A DNA stretch of 32,736 nucleotides from assembly GCA_023416275.1 (NCBI GenBank), contig JAEZIB010000190.1, positions 1 through 32,736 on the forward strand, read 5' to 3'. The notes beneath the pieces are model-generated. The model worked only from the letters and a program-made list of their open reading frames with translations, was not told the DNA's origin and made no database searches. Source of the DNA: Bacillota bacterium (GTDB lineage: Bacteria > Bacillota > Clostridia > Acetivibrionales > DSM-1351). Numbering within the stretch: position 1 is the stretch's first letter; each line of letters opens with the position of its first letter. Shown here one piece after another: positions 18,101 through 25,277 of this stretch. A program made the position numbers and the translations under genes.

Positions 18101-20460
18101 CTGCAAGTGCAGCTTTGGTTTGGAGCGAAAAGGATCTATGTTGGAAAATTGGATTAGTAGGTGATCAAAAGGCCTTTAAAGTACAGAGTGATGGAAGTGT
18201 TAACAGTCATAGCTATAAAGTACAAGATACTTTGATGATTAATAATGAGGGTATATTCTCCAATATTGGAACAGGATACGGTATAGGTATAGTATATGGT
18301 TCAGACCGTTGGAAAATTGGTTCTAAGTCAAATCCTGGATTATGTGTTACAGCAGATGGATCGGTAGGAATTGCGAATATTGATCCTAAAGAGAAACTTG
18401 ATGTTATAGGCAATGCAAAGGTAAGTGGGTCAATTTCTATAGGAGATAAGATTACTGCAGCTGGGGACTTAACTATAAATGGTAACTCAATAATATCAAA
18501 AGACCTAAATGTAAATGGAAATTCTACTGTAACAGGAGATGTTAAAGCTGGAAGTATTATAGTCGGAAATGATATGACAATCACTAAAGCTGGAATTGAG
18601 ATAAATAGGGATCCTAATAATATTAATGATAAGTCACCAGCTAAAATAATATGGGATGAAGAGTCAGTATGTTGGAAGTTTGGAGCGGGTAATGAATATC
18701 TTGAACTTTCAATTGAAGGAAAGGATACTTCACAATTACCAACTGAACTCTATTCAAAGGATAAAACAATGGTTGTTGTAAGTACAGACGATAAAGGAAA
18801 AGTAGTAATAGGAGCAGAAGACCTGGTTTCACAATTAGAAGTAAATGGTGATGTAAAAGTTGTAAATGCTATGGAAGCAAAATCAATTGTTTCAACAAGT
18901 GCAACTATTAATGGAAAAGTAAGTGCTGCAACATTTCAAACCCCAAGAAGTAATGGTGATAAAAATCCTGCAATACTACGCTGGGATGATGAACAAAAGT
19001 CGTGGCAAGTAGGAGTTGAAGGAGAGCAACTTAATAATATACTAACAAGCGACCATTTTCATGATAAATTAGTTGGTAAAAACACTAACATAACAATATT
19101 AGATGATGATAGTATTAAAGTAGGTGACAATGTTACTGTCAAAAAAGATGGAATAATTGAAACAGCAGGAAATATAATATTTGGTGAAACAATAAGTGGA
19201 AAAAATGCATCGTTAACAGATACATTAACTGTAAAAAATATAACTACAAGTGGAAATTTAGTATCCAAAGTTGGAACTACAACTTTAGGAACTACTACTA
19301 TCAGTACGCTGACGGTAAATGGAGGACTTAGAGTAGCTCAGGGAGAAGGAATTCCAAAAGCACAAATAATGTGGGAAGAAGGTAAGTGGAAGGCTGGAAT
19401 TGAAGGAACTATGACAGAAATATCCTTATTAGGTCACACACATCCTGAAATAACTGGAGTTACCAATAATATATCCAACGTACTTAAAATATCAAATAAC
19501 AATATAGGGATTGGTGGAGAAGCTGATACTGCTAATAAATTATATGTATATGGTGATACAAAAATAAGTGGAAAGACAACTTTAGGAACTACTACTATCA
19601 GTACGCTGACTGTAAATGGAGGACTTAAAGTAGCTCAGGGAGAAGGAATTCCAAAAGCGCAAATAATGTGGGAGGAGGGTAAGTGGAAGGCTGGAATTGA
19701 AGGAACCATGACGGAAATATCCTTATTAGGTCATACGCATACTGAACTAACTGGAATTACAAATATATCCAATGCACTGAAAGTAGCAAATGGAAATATA
19801 GGAATTGGTGCAGATGCAGATACTACTAATAAATTATATGTATCTGGTGCCGCAAAAGTAAGTGGGAAGTTAACTGTTGACTGTGGAAATATTGGAACTG
19901 ATCCTATGTTCTACGTTTTGGGAAGTGCAAAAATAAGTGACAAAATAAGTTCTACAATTGGTAGCTTTGATAGAGTTACTATAAATAAGGGTCTTAGGGT
20001 ATCAAGGGGTAAAGATTCAAGTGGCAATGTGTTACCAAGTGCAATAATCAGATGGAATGAAGAGACTAGTTCTTGGCAGACTGGACTTGTAACTACAACA
20101 GCAGAGACAAGTGGAGATAATACTAAAACTGTGTATACTGATACGTATGGTGAATTTAAGGATATTTGCTATACAGACCATAGACACACAGCTTTAAAAA
20201 GCGCTACTGACCCTACAAAGGACGTTCTCAAAGTAACCTCTGTTGAAGAAATTGACAATATCGAGATCGGAACAGATTCTAAAAAAGCAAATTTAGATGT
20301 GTTTGGAAAAATAACTGTAAGCGATGGAATTGGTATAAAATCAGATGGTAACGTATGCACACTTAAAATCCAGTCTGATACAGAAAATAATACATATAAG
20401 CTTGTATTGGAGATTAATGACGGTACAAATAAAGTAAATAAAGAGATAGCTTTTGTATAA
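15169..20460 (+). CDS. Giant modular tail fibre 3 with eight HxH motifs
   Basis: This 1763-aa protein shares the N-terminal anchor (KRMNYFNGLLLKEEDLTL, LHNGSFHEWGVVDGLDV) with fibres 1 and 2. The rest is about eleven repeats of one module: G-(L/I)-x-V-(Y/F)-R-G, then A-x-(L/F)-x-W-(D/N/E)-E and W-K-x-G, usually followed by an H-x-H and a beta stretch. HxH motifs start at residues 393, 493, 623, 772, 1296, 1423, 1522 and 1671. Modules 9 and 10 are a near-exact tandem copy. No S74 domain is present, and the chain ends in a short strand (VNKEIAFV), so it must fold differently from its paralogues or use a separate chaperone. ATG 15169 is set by ACGGAGGA upstream; an in-frame TTG at 15145 precedes that site. 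Last gene of the operon. Confidence 0.85.
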   Translation: MSNETKRMNYFNGLLLKEEDLTLDQNYHIQHQRLHNGSFHEWGVVDGLDVEEVPNLPQIIVKQGLALNKVIDTNTNMMIGQEIWICENHPDNPVDLKNYTTDDNIYIFVRYKEEESDVESKKGGERKIHKWERAEIKHSNKKPENPREDVIIACVKLKKDINNKDVIDTENIKYDYIVDKDGQKVTVRTYAVTDGNSQEFGQIRIGNKERINLPHIDGKIENNKDGLEINSPFTNFTGKVTSDGLLTTGEAVVNGTLTVNTNNKRALQVSSEGNVMIGTNAAVSGTLSASGGMIVTGGSTNIETPTVSFKGNMLTINNNADVIQDNSGVTVYRGKDNNNVLKPQAMLVWDEKGGVWKAGTESKEGDAQTGLYNLLYGSEWETMRNKSLADEYHRHNGIYDPKNKFVGLSVNESVNVVIPNSVIVSESIVAGKGIETANNDDEPAAKLFWNRTPTENAAVGQWQITDNKGNTYDVAYGDTWKELSQQKNADLYHHHAVMCAKDGNVTLNTNEAGNIEVSNDLTVKKNLIVDGNIDVKGVGLQSIKMEQVVSEKTLIVNKPEEGKELAAEGGLEVYRGEGLENAKLIWDEGSNKWKIGTGDVLTELPSGDKWERVTGGGIADGLHNHRNLYSEDGVSVISVDKNKNVKIDGNISASNGLSVARDAQIKGALTVDGSVILNGNITVTGKQTIIDKEIVKVNNSSVLVNQYKSQSTPIENEGGLEVYRGGNVPNARFVWNETEKLWKIGIGEELKTLPCGEEWDTLTDNYLADGMHKHSRLYDTKGNSALDINQNGDVSIDNNAYVNGALLVDGSLKVNGKLIYDNVTELVNKESIVTNESIISLNNGTNTIVDKGGIEIFRGDKPKARFIWDENSKVWKVGIGENLREINPVQLYNDRGDTLALSVRTSGNVDVAHDLLVGQDLTIMGCLDVRGQLTRINSSNIEILSNTVVLNRFDEGTLAEHSKDSGITVFRGKEKDSPASAALVWSEKDLCWKIGLVGDQKAFKVQSDGSVNSHSYKVQDTLMINNEGIFSNIGTGYGIGIVYGSDRWKIGSKSNPGLCVTADGSVGIANIDPKEKLDVIGNAKVSGSISIGDKITAAGDLTINGNSIISKDLNVNGNSTVTGDVKAGSIIVGNDMTITKAGIEINRDPNNINDKSPAKIIWDEESVCWKFGAGNEYLELSIEGKDTSQLPTELYSKDKTMVVVSTDDKGKVVIGAEDLVSQLEVNGDVKVVNAMEAKSIVSTSATINGKVSAATFQTPRSNGDKNPAILRWDDEQKSWQVGVEGEQLNNILTSDHFHDKLVGKNTNITILDDDSIKVGDNVTVKKDGIIETAGNIIFGETISGKNASLTDTLTVKNITTSGNLVSKVGTTTLGTTTISTLTVNGGLRVAQGEGIPKAQIMWEEGKWKAGIEGTMTEISLLGHTHPEITGVTNNISNVLKISNNNIGIGGEADTANKLYVYGDTKISGKTTLGTTTISTLTVNGGLKVAQGEGIPKAQIMWEEGKWKAGIEGTMTEISLLGHTHTELTGITNISNALKVANGNIGIGADADTTNKLYVSGAAKVSGKLTVDCGNIGTDPMFYVLGSAKISDKISSTIGSFDRVTINKGLRVSRGKDSSGNVLPSAIIRWNEETSSWQTGLVTTTAETSGDNTKTVYTDTYGEFKDICYTDHRHTALKSATDPTKDVLKVTSVEEIDNIEIGTDSKKANLDVFGKITVSDGIGIKSDGNVCTLKIQSDTENNTYKLVLEINDGTNKVNKEIAFV
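19281..19874 (+). repeat. Tandem duplication (297-bp unit) inside fibre 3
   Basis: Unit 1 begins at 19281 and unit 2 at 19578, an offset of exactly 99 codons. The first ~160 bp of each unit (AACTTTAGGAACTACTACTA onward through the WEEGKWKAGIEGTMTEISLLGHTH coding stretch) are almost identical, and the last part has diverged. The frame is kept, so fibre length changes in whole modules. Confidence 0.85.
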
Positions 20461-20506
20461 TAGTATATTACAAGAAGTTTGTTCTTAAAACAGGAAAGAA
20501 CAATAT

Positions 20507-20555
20507 AAAAGTGCAAGCAACCAATAATAAACATGTATTGGTTGCTTGCACTTTT
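20507..20555 (+). terminator. Intrinsic terminator ending the injection-particle operon
   Basis: A perfect 20-bp stem (AAAAGTGCAAGCAACCAATA at 20507-20526 with its complement at 20536-20555) and a 9-nt loop, ending in TTTT and TTGTTG. It lies 46 bp after the fibre 3 stop and could also act on the opposite strand. Confidence 0.9.
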
Positions 20556-20720
20556 GTTGTATATAGTTGTATATAATATTAGTAGTATGGTTTAATTAAA
20601 AAACTATGTTGCCTTTTCAAAGATGATGTTTTACCCTGTGTAAACCTACAAAAGCAGGGTATATTATATGTTATAATTATATTTCGTATTTAAAGTATAA
20701 AACCTTTACTGGGGTGCTTT

Positions 20721-21476
20721 ATGGATATTAAAGAAGTTGCTGAAATTGCTACTGCCGCAGGAGAAATACTATTGCGCAATGGAGCTGAAGCGTATAGGGT
20801 TGAAGAAACAATTAAAAAGATTTGCAATTCCTATGGATATGAGGGTGAATGCATATCCAATTCAACTGGCATTTTTATCTCTGTTATTACTCCTGATGGA
20901 CAAATGGTTACATCAGTAAAGAGAATTAAGCAAAGAGATGTTGATCTTTATAGAATTGAGAGGATTAATTCTTTTTCAAGAGATTTGATTAATAATCCCT
21001 TATCCTATGAAGAAGCAAAAAATGTATTGAAGGAAATATATAATGCTCCCAATTTTTCACTTTTAGTGAGGCTGTTAGCTGCAAGTATGACAGCATTTGT
21101 CTATACGCTTTTTTTTAATGGAACTATATTAGATGCTATAGTTTCAGCCATAATTAGTATTGGGGTATACTTTGCCCTTGACAAACTATCAAAGGATGGA
21201 ATGTTTCAATTTTTAGCATACTATCTTTCTGGACTTATAATTGGAGCAGTAAGTTTAGCTCTGCAATTACTTATACCAGAAATCAATAAGGACAATGTTA
21301 TTACCGGAGCAATCATTGTACTTCTTCCTGGAGTAGCATTTACAAATGGCATTAAGGATATACTTTATGGTGATTATGTTTCTGGTTCAGCTAAATTGAG
21401 TGAGGCAATACTTATTATTGTTGCAATGGGAGTCGGGATTGCAACAGCACTTTCACTGTTATTGAAATGGATATAA
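20721..21476 (+). CDS. ThrE-type threonine/serine exporter, larger subunit
   Basis: This 251-aa protein matches the ThrE N-terminal family, the larger half of a split exporter for threonine/serine-like amino acids. Residues 1-110 are the cytoplasmic part with the typical AGEILLRNGAEAYRVEET start, GIFISV and RDVDLYRIERIN. Residues about 112-251 form five membrane segments, with the family signature LLPGVAFTNGIKDILYGDYVSG before the last one. In single-chain ThrE proteins this half is fused to the domain encoded by the next gene. GGGGTG precedes the ATG. A hairpin (TACCCTG at 20632, CAGGGTA at 20655) and a TTATAAT-like box lie upstream and may belong to its promoter. Confidence 0.9.
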   Translation: MDIKEVAEIATAAGEILLRNGAEAYRVEETIKKICNSYGYEGECISNSTGIFISVITPDGQMVTSVKRIKQRDVDLYRIERINSFSRDLINNPLSYEEAKNVLKEIYNAPNFSLLVRLLAASMTAFVYTLFFNGTILDAIVSAIISIGVYFALDKLSKDGMFQFLAYYLSGLIIGAVSLALQLLIPEINKDNVITGAIIVLLPGVAFTNGIKDILYGDYVSGSAKLSEAILIIVAMGVGIATALSLLLKWI

Positions 21477-21504
21477 AAGGTTGTAAATAATATTTTTTAG
21501 ATAG

Positions 21505-21592
21505 AAAGGAGGTGCCGAGCCCATGTTGTTTCTGTCAAGGAAATGTACATTACCTTGATGTTCTTGTACGAAATGTTGGGCATGGGATAATA
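21505..21592 (+). promoter_or_regulatory. Displaced ribosome site, 11-codon leader frame and palindrome before ThrE_2
   Basis: AAAGGAGG (21505-21512) lies 10 bases before ATG 21523, which opens an 11-codon frame (MLFLSRKCTLP) stopping at 21556-21558, out of frame with the exporter subunit. A 22-bp near-perfect palindrome (CAAGG-AAATGTACATTA-CCTTG, 21536-21557) lies within it. The exporter ATG at 21593 has only a weak GGG nearby. Either the leader is translated and coupled, or a small palindromic insertion separated the ribosome site from its gene. Confidence 0.45.
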
Positions 21593-22030
21593 ATGATATA
21601 TAAAATAATATTAGCGTTTTTGGGGAGCATTTTTCCAGCAATACTTTTTAATATAGATAGGCGAAAAATAATATTGGCTGGATTATGTGGAGCTATTGGA
21701 TGGGCTATATACCAATTTTTGTTTTATTTTACCCAGAGCCCAATAATAGCTTCATTTTTTGGAGCAATCGCAATAGGAGTTTATAGTGAGTCGTTAGCCA
21801 GAATAATTAAAACCCCTGCATTTGGTTTTTTAATACCCGGCATTTTTCCTCTTGTACCTGGTTTTAAAGCTTATACCACATTAAGACATATTGTAGAGAA
21901 TAATTTATCTGCAGCTCTGGATAAAGGAATACTAACACTAGCTGTTGCAGGAAGCATTGGATTTGGTATAATGTTTTCAACAGCAATGTTCAAGCTGATT
22001 TTTAAAGGCAAGCGTGCAAAAAGAATATAA
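21593..22030 (+). CDS. ThrE-type exporter, smaller subunit (ThrE_2 / DUF3815-like)
   Basis: This 145-aa membrane protein has four to five hydrophobic segments (IILAFLGSIFPAILFN, LAGLCGAIGWAIYQFLFYF, SFFGAIAIGVYSESLARI, FGFLIPGIFPLVPGF and a C-terminal segment). The PGIFPLVPG motif and the SESLARI helix are typical of the second half of ThrE exporters. It follows the larger subunit by 116 bp and would pair with it in the membrane. The frame extends upstream to a GTG at 21512, but that codon overlaps its only ribosome site, and the residues it would add (Cys-rich, from the palindrome) do not look like family sequence, so I choose ATG 21593. Confidence 0.8.
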   Translation: MIYKIILAFLGSIFPAILFNIDRRKIILAGLCGAIGWAIYQFLFYFTQSPIIASFFGAIAIGVYSESLARIIKTPAFGFLIPGIFPLVPGFKAYTTLRHIVENNLSAALDKGILTLAVAGSIGFGIMFSTAMFKLIFKGKRAKRI

Positions 22031-22699
22031 TACTATATTAAAAACAATCTTATTAAATTATGGTATTAGCTAGTTAAAAATGATCGTATAAATAATTATT
22101 GGCTTTATGAAATTATTCCTGCAATAAACCAATAGATACGTAAGCACCGTTAAACTTTTTATCTAAGTAAGTTAGATTAAGAGGAGCTAAGAATATTAAA
22201 AAATGAAGAACAGGGATTCTTTCGAATCCCTGCCCATAATAGCTATGATTTAACAAATTTAATTTAAGAAACAATTTTGGAACATATAATCCTCTAACAA
22301 TAGTTTCCAATTACTGCCCTAATTAACTGTGGCCACCCATTTGGGGCGAAAACAGTCCCTCGGACATTAACTGGACACAAGAAGTTATCCATTACGGGTA
22401 TGCGAGAAAAATAGTTTGAATTAATCAAAGTTATCATCTCCCAAAACTCGATATTTTAAATCCTTGCCTGCGTCCTATAATGTCAAAATTCATCCCATTT
22501 CTAGGATATCCATAACATCACATAGTTTTGCAAAACTATAATCTTTGAGAAATAGAGTTGTCCAATGGAACCATCCCCCCAACTATTTTCATTAAACCTT
22601 AGCTATTGGACACATTTCTGTATCCAGTAAATATTATGGTCATATTTCAAATTAAATATACATGAAATAAAATTTTTAAATAAATTTTTTTGTTACAAA

Positions 22700-22831
22700 T
22701 TAGTCATCAACTTTTGCGTTGTTTTTATTATTAAATTGTGAGTTTGTTTTGCCCTTAGTAATATTTTTTTCAGACTTATTTTGAGAATTGGACTTTGATG
22801 AAATCTTGTGCTCTTTACTTCCTTTAGCCAT
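22700..22831 (-). CDS. Small Lys/Asn/Ser-rich protein A
   Basis: This 43-aa basic, hydrophilic protein starts MAKGSKEHKISSKSNSQNKS and ends NNKNNAKVDD. It has a strong ribosome site (AAAGGAGTTAAT) directly before the ATG. The core SSK-x-NSQNK recurs in a second small gene at 28734-28862 with the same upstream TATAGGCAT box and ribosome block, which argues that both are real. No signal peptide, membrane segment or cysteine. The composition recalls minor spore or nucleic-acid-binding proteins of clostridia, but I cannot name a family. Confidence 0.65.
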   Translation of the reverse strand: MAKGSKEHKISSKSNSQNKSEKNITKGKTNSQFNNKNNAKVDD

Positions 22832-23027
22832 AAAAATTAACTCCTTTCTTAGTATATCCATGCCTATACTTTCATAGTAATATTGTAATAATATAGAATG
22901 ACATGGAACTCGACACTTGAAATTATAAAAAATTAAACTCCGTAACCTTATAATTTGCTTATTAATTAATTTTATACAGCCAATATGGTTACTATTAATT
23001 CATGCAATTATTTCTTGCCAACTTTCG

Positions 23028-23111
23028 AATGAAAAGTCAAATTATGCCCAAGTTTACTAGCTTGTTGTTCAGTAAATTAACTTATCTTATAAAATTATTT
23101 GACTTTTCATT
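23028..23111. mobile_element. 84-bp palindromic MITE-like element
   Basis: Perfect 15-bp inverted ends (AATGAAAAGTCAAAT at 23028-23042, ATTTGACTTTTCATT at 23097-23111) enclose an inner stem (TTTACT/AGTAAA). It has no coding capacity. It could be a miniature element, or simply a long hairpin; copy number elsewhere is not visible from this window. Confidence 0.4.
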
Positions 23112-23625
23112 TGATATTGCTACCACACTTGATATTACAAGCCATTAAGCAGTATATTCAACTACGATGTTTGAGTTACATAGTTTTAAATAATATGTGT
23201 TCATAATTAGTAAGTTGAGATAATAATCGATGTAGCCGAATAGTTACTCAATATGTAATTAGTTTGAAAATCCAGATGATTTCACTTGACTAACTCCTGT
23301 TGCAGGATATAGTATTATGTAATAATTTGAAATTCTAAAGAATATAGGCATTTAATTTGATGTTACATAGGTATTCTTAGTAAACATATTTAGAGCTATA
23401 AATGCAAATAATTTATATACCAATTTTTTAAGCGTTAAAAGTGTTCCTATTTTTATAGTGTTAACTGATATAAATTATATTGCTAGTAATTTATAATAAA
23501 ATTTTAAGATAGATTTATGCTCAAAATTGAAAGCTGAGGTAGAGACTTACCAATAGAAGGTTGAGTTATAAATTTGTAAATAATGATTTTCAAAATTTAT
23601 TTATTTAGAGAAAGTAGGGTTAAGT

Positions 23626-24825
23626 TTGACTAATGTGTTGATACGATTTTTTATTAAGGACTATGAAAAAATTGATAATCCAAATGTAAGAGAGAATTAT
23701 GGTAAATTTGCAAGCGTTATAGGAATTGCATCTAATTTATTGCTTTTTATAATTAAGATAACAGCCGGATTGCTTTTCAGCAGCATATCAATTATAGCAG
23801 ATGCTGTAAACAATCTTTCTGATTCAGCTTCATCTGTAATAACGCTAGTTGGTTTTAAAATTTCCGGAAAACCCGCAGATGAAAAACACCCATATGGACA
23901 TGCACGAATGGAGTATATTTCCGGATTGATTGTATCCTTCATTATCATATTTTTGGGCCTACAGCTAATCGTAAGCTCTGTTGGTAAAATTAAAGATCCG
24001 CAAACAGCGGAATTCAGTATGCTATCAGTAGCAATACTCATTATTGCTATTCTAATAAAACTTTGGCAGTGTATTTTCTATCGTAATATGGGCAAAAAAA
24101 TTAATTCTATGACGTTGGTAGCAACCTCAATTGACAGTAGAAATGATATTCTTGCAACATCAGCTGTTTTAGCAGCAGCAATAATAACACGTCTTACGGG
24201 CTTCAATCTAGATGGTTACATGGGGGCTCTAGTGGCTATTTTAATCATAATAAGTGGTATAAAGTTGGTTTCAGATACCATAAGCCCATTGTTGGGTATG
24301 GCGCCAACAAAAGAGCAGGTGGATAGAATATACAAAAAAGTTTTAAGCTATGAAAATATTATTGGATTGCACGATTTGACGGTACATAGTTATGGTGCAT
24401 ACAAATGCTTTGCTTCTGTACATTGTGAAGTATCAGCCGAGCAGGATATTATGGTTAGTCACGATATTATTGACAATATTGAAAGGGATTTTTTAAAAGA
24501 TGAAGGTATACACATGGTAATTCATCTTGATCCCATTGTAACAAATGATGCAAAAACTAATGAACTTAAGGACTTGGTTAAAGGAATTATTTTAGAAATA
24601 TCACCTGAAATTAGTATGCATGACTTTAGGGTAGTTTGGGGAATAAGTCACTCAAATTTAATTTTTGACATTGTAGCTCCGTATAATACAAGACTAGATG
24701 ATGAAGATTTAAAGAAGCTGCTTTCAGATAAAATACAGGATATAGATGAGAAATATCGCTCCATAATTACAGTCGACCACAATTACGTGCCAGGCAGTAA
24801 TGATGATAAAGGAGTAAATTCCTAA
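23626..24825 (+). CDS. CDF-family cation efflux transporter, probably manganese-type
   Basis: This 399-aa inner-membrane protein is a cation diffusion facilitator that exports divalent metal in exchange for protons. Six membrane segments fill residues about 30-215. The metal site reads N62-x3-D66 in segment 2 (ADAVNNLSD) and D170-x3-D174 in segment 5 (DSRND), the Asn/Asp pattern associated with Mn-type members rather than the His/Asp pattern of zinc exporters. KHPYGHARMEY between segments 2 and 3 is the conserved His-rich loop. The C-terminus is longer than usual: a normal dimerisation domain (about 225-300) is followed by a second similar beta-alpha unit (about 305-390). The start is TTG 23626 or GTG 23635; both have weak ribosome sites. 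Confidence 0.85.
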   Translation: MTNVLIRFFIKDYEKIDNPNVRENYGKFASVIGIASNLLLFIIKITAGLLFSSISIIADAVNNLSDSASSVITLVGFKISGKPADEKHPYGHARMEYISGLIVSFIIIFLGLQLIVSSVGKIKDPQTAEFSMLSVAILIIAILIKLWQCIFYRNMGKKINSMTLVATSIDSRNDILATSAVLAAAIITRLTGFNLDGYMGALVAILIIISGIKLVSDTISPLLGMAPTKEQVDRIYKKVLSYENIIGLHDLTVHSYGAYKCFASVHCEVSAEQDIMVSHDIIDNIERDFLKDEGIHMVIHLDPIVTNDAKTNELKDLVKGIILEISPEISMHDFRVVWGISHSNLIFDIVAPYNTRLDDEDLKKLLSDKIQDIDEKYRSIITVDHNYVPGSNDDKGVNS

Positions 24826-24873
24826 AAAAGCTTAGAAAAAATCAGTATATTGTTTGAAAAAAATATGCTCTGC

Positions 24874-24896
24874 GCTATATATTGTATAGCTTTTTT
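24874..24896 (+). terminator. Terminator after the CDF transporter gene
   Basis: GCTATA (24874-24879), a TATTG loop and TATAGC (24885-24890), followed by TTTTTT. A wider pairing (CTAAAAAAGCT at 24822 with AGCTTTTTTAG at 24888) could strengthen it. Confidence 0.75.
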
Positions 24897-24936
24897 AGAA
24901 AGAAAAAATTTCTATTGACAAATTTAAAAAAAACTA

Positions 24937-24965
24937 TTGCAAATTTTGTCGAAATGGTGTATAGT
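24937..24965 (+). promoter_or_regulatory. Sigma-A-type promoter for the riboswitch transcript
   Basis: TTGCAA at 24937-24942 and TATAGT at 24960-24965 are separated by 17 bases, close to the TTGACA/TATAAT consensus. Transcription would start near 24972, about 45 bases before the aptamer. A second possible -35 (TTGACA at 24915) lies upstream without a well-spaced -10. Confidence 0.75.
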
Positions 24966-25013
24966 ATAAATAGTTAATAAAAGTAGTATTTGTAAAATAA
25001 AAAATAATATATG

Positions 25014-25146
25014 AAAAGGTAAACTTACTGAAAAGTAAGGACACAAAGCCATGAGTCTAAAGTGTGAATGCACCATGATTGTCAGGTTGCCGAAATTTGA
25101 AACGTATATACGTTTTATTTAGCTGTGGCAACTTTGTGTCACAGCT
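25014..25146 (+). ncRNA. Class I cyclic di-GMP riboswitch (GEMM-I) with terminator
   Basis: The aptamer (about 25014-25095) shows the GEMM-I landmarks: GGTAAAC, a stem CTTACT-GAAA-AGTAAG with a GNRA tetraloop (25024-25039), GGACACAAAGCC, GAGTCTAAAG and the closing CAGGTTGCCG. Helix P1 pairs GGTAA (25018-25022) with TTGCC (25087-25091). The expression platform is a hairpin AGCTGTG (25121) / CACAGCT (25140) followed by TTTTATTATTTTA. GGCAACTT at 25127-25134, part of the terminator stem and loop, is complementary to AGGTTGCC at 25084-25091. So P1 formation on ligand binding frees the terminator (off), and without ligand the antiterminator pairing should allow read-through (on). It controls the acyltransferase-like gene downstream. 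Confidence 0.92.
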
Positions 25147-25277
25147 TTTATTATTTTAGTTTATCCTTTCAAAAAAGTTCTTTACATAAATTTAACTAAA
25201 ACTACATAGAAGACTTAGTACTAACGGCGTATAGTAAGTTTATAGTTATTTATTAGTGTGGTTGGAGGTGGATTTAG

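Larger units (their letters stand above)
22031..23625. other. 1.6-kb gene-poor, AT-rich stretch with decayed elements
   Basis: No large gene is supported here. It holds a stem-loop at 22211-22232 (CAGGGATTC-TTTC-GAATCCCTG) whose T-run is on the minus strand, so it could terminate leftward transcription. A higher-GC patch at 22318-22380 has GGCCACCC, TTTGGGGCG and GGACA motifs and an 8-bp inverted repeat TGTCCAAT/ATTGGACA lies at 22559-22612; both resemble an insertion-sequence remnant. The small minus-strand gene at 22700-22831 and the palindrome at 23028-23111 are listed separately. From about 23150 to the CDF gene I see only AT-rich sequence. Confidence 0.5.

Noticed and set aside
1..20460. 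Type VI secretion system
   Set aside because: Hub and spike are separate chains, and J-, gpI- and S74 fibre-type genes are present, which fit phage-tail-like extracellular particles; no T6SS membrane-complex genes (TssJLM) are visible.
1..20460. Ordinary prophage
   Set aside because: No capsid, terminase, holin, endolysin or integrase in 20 kb, and the operon ends with fibres and a terminator followed by housekeeping genes. Upstream DNA would be needed to exclude it fully.
22113..22310. 65-codon minus-strand frame after ThrE_2
   Set aside because: It crosses the stem-loop at 22211-22232, has no clear ribosome site and no recognisable similarity; probably chance or relic.
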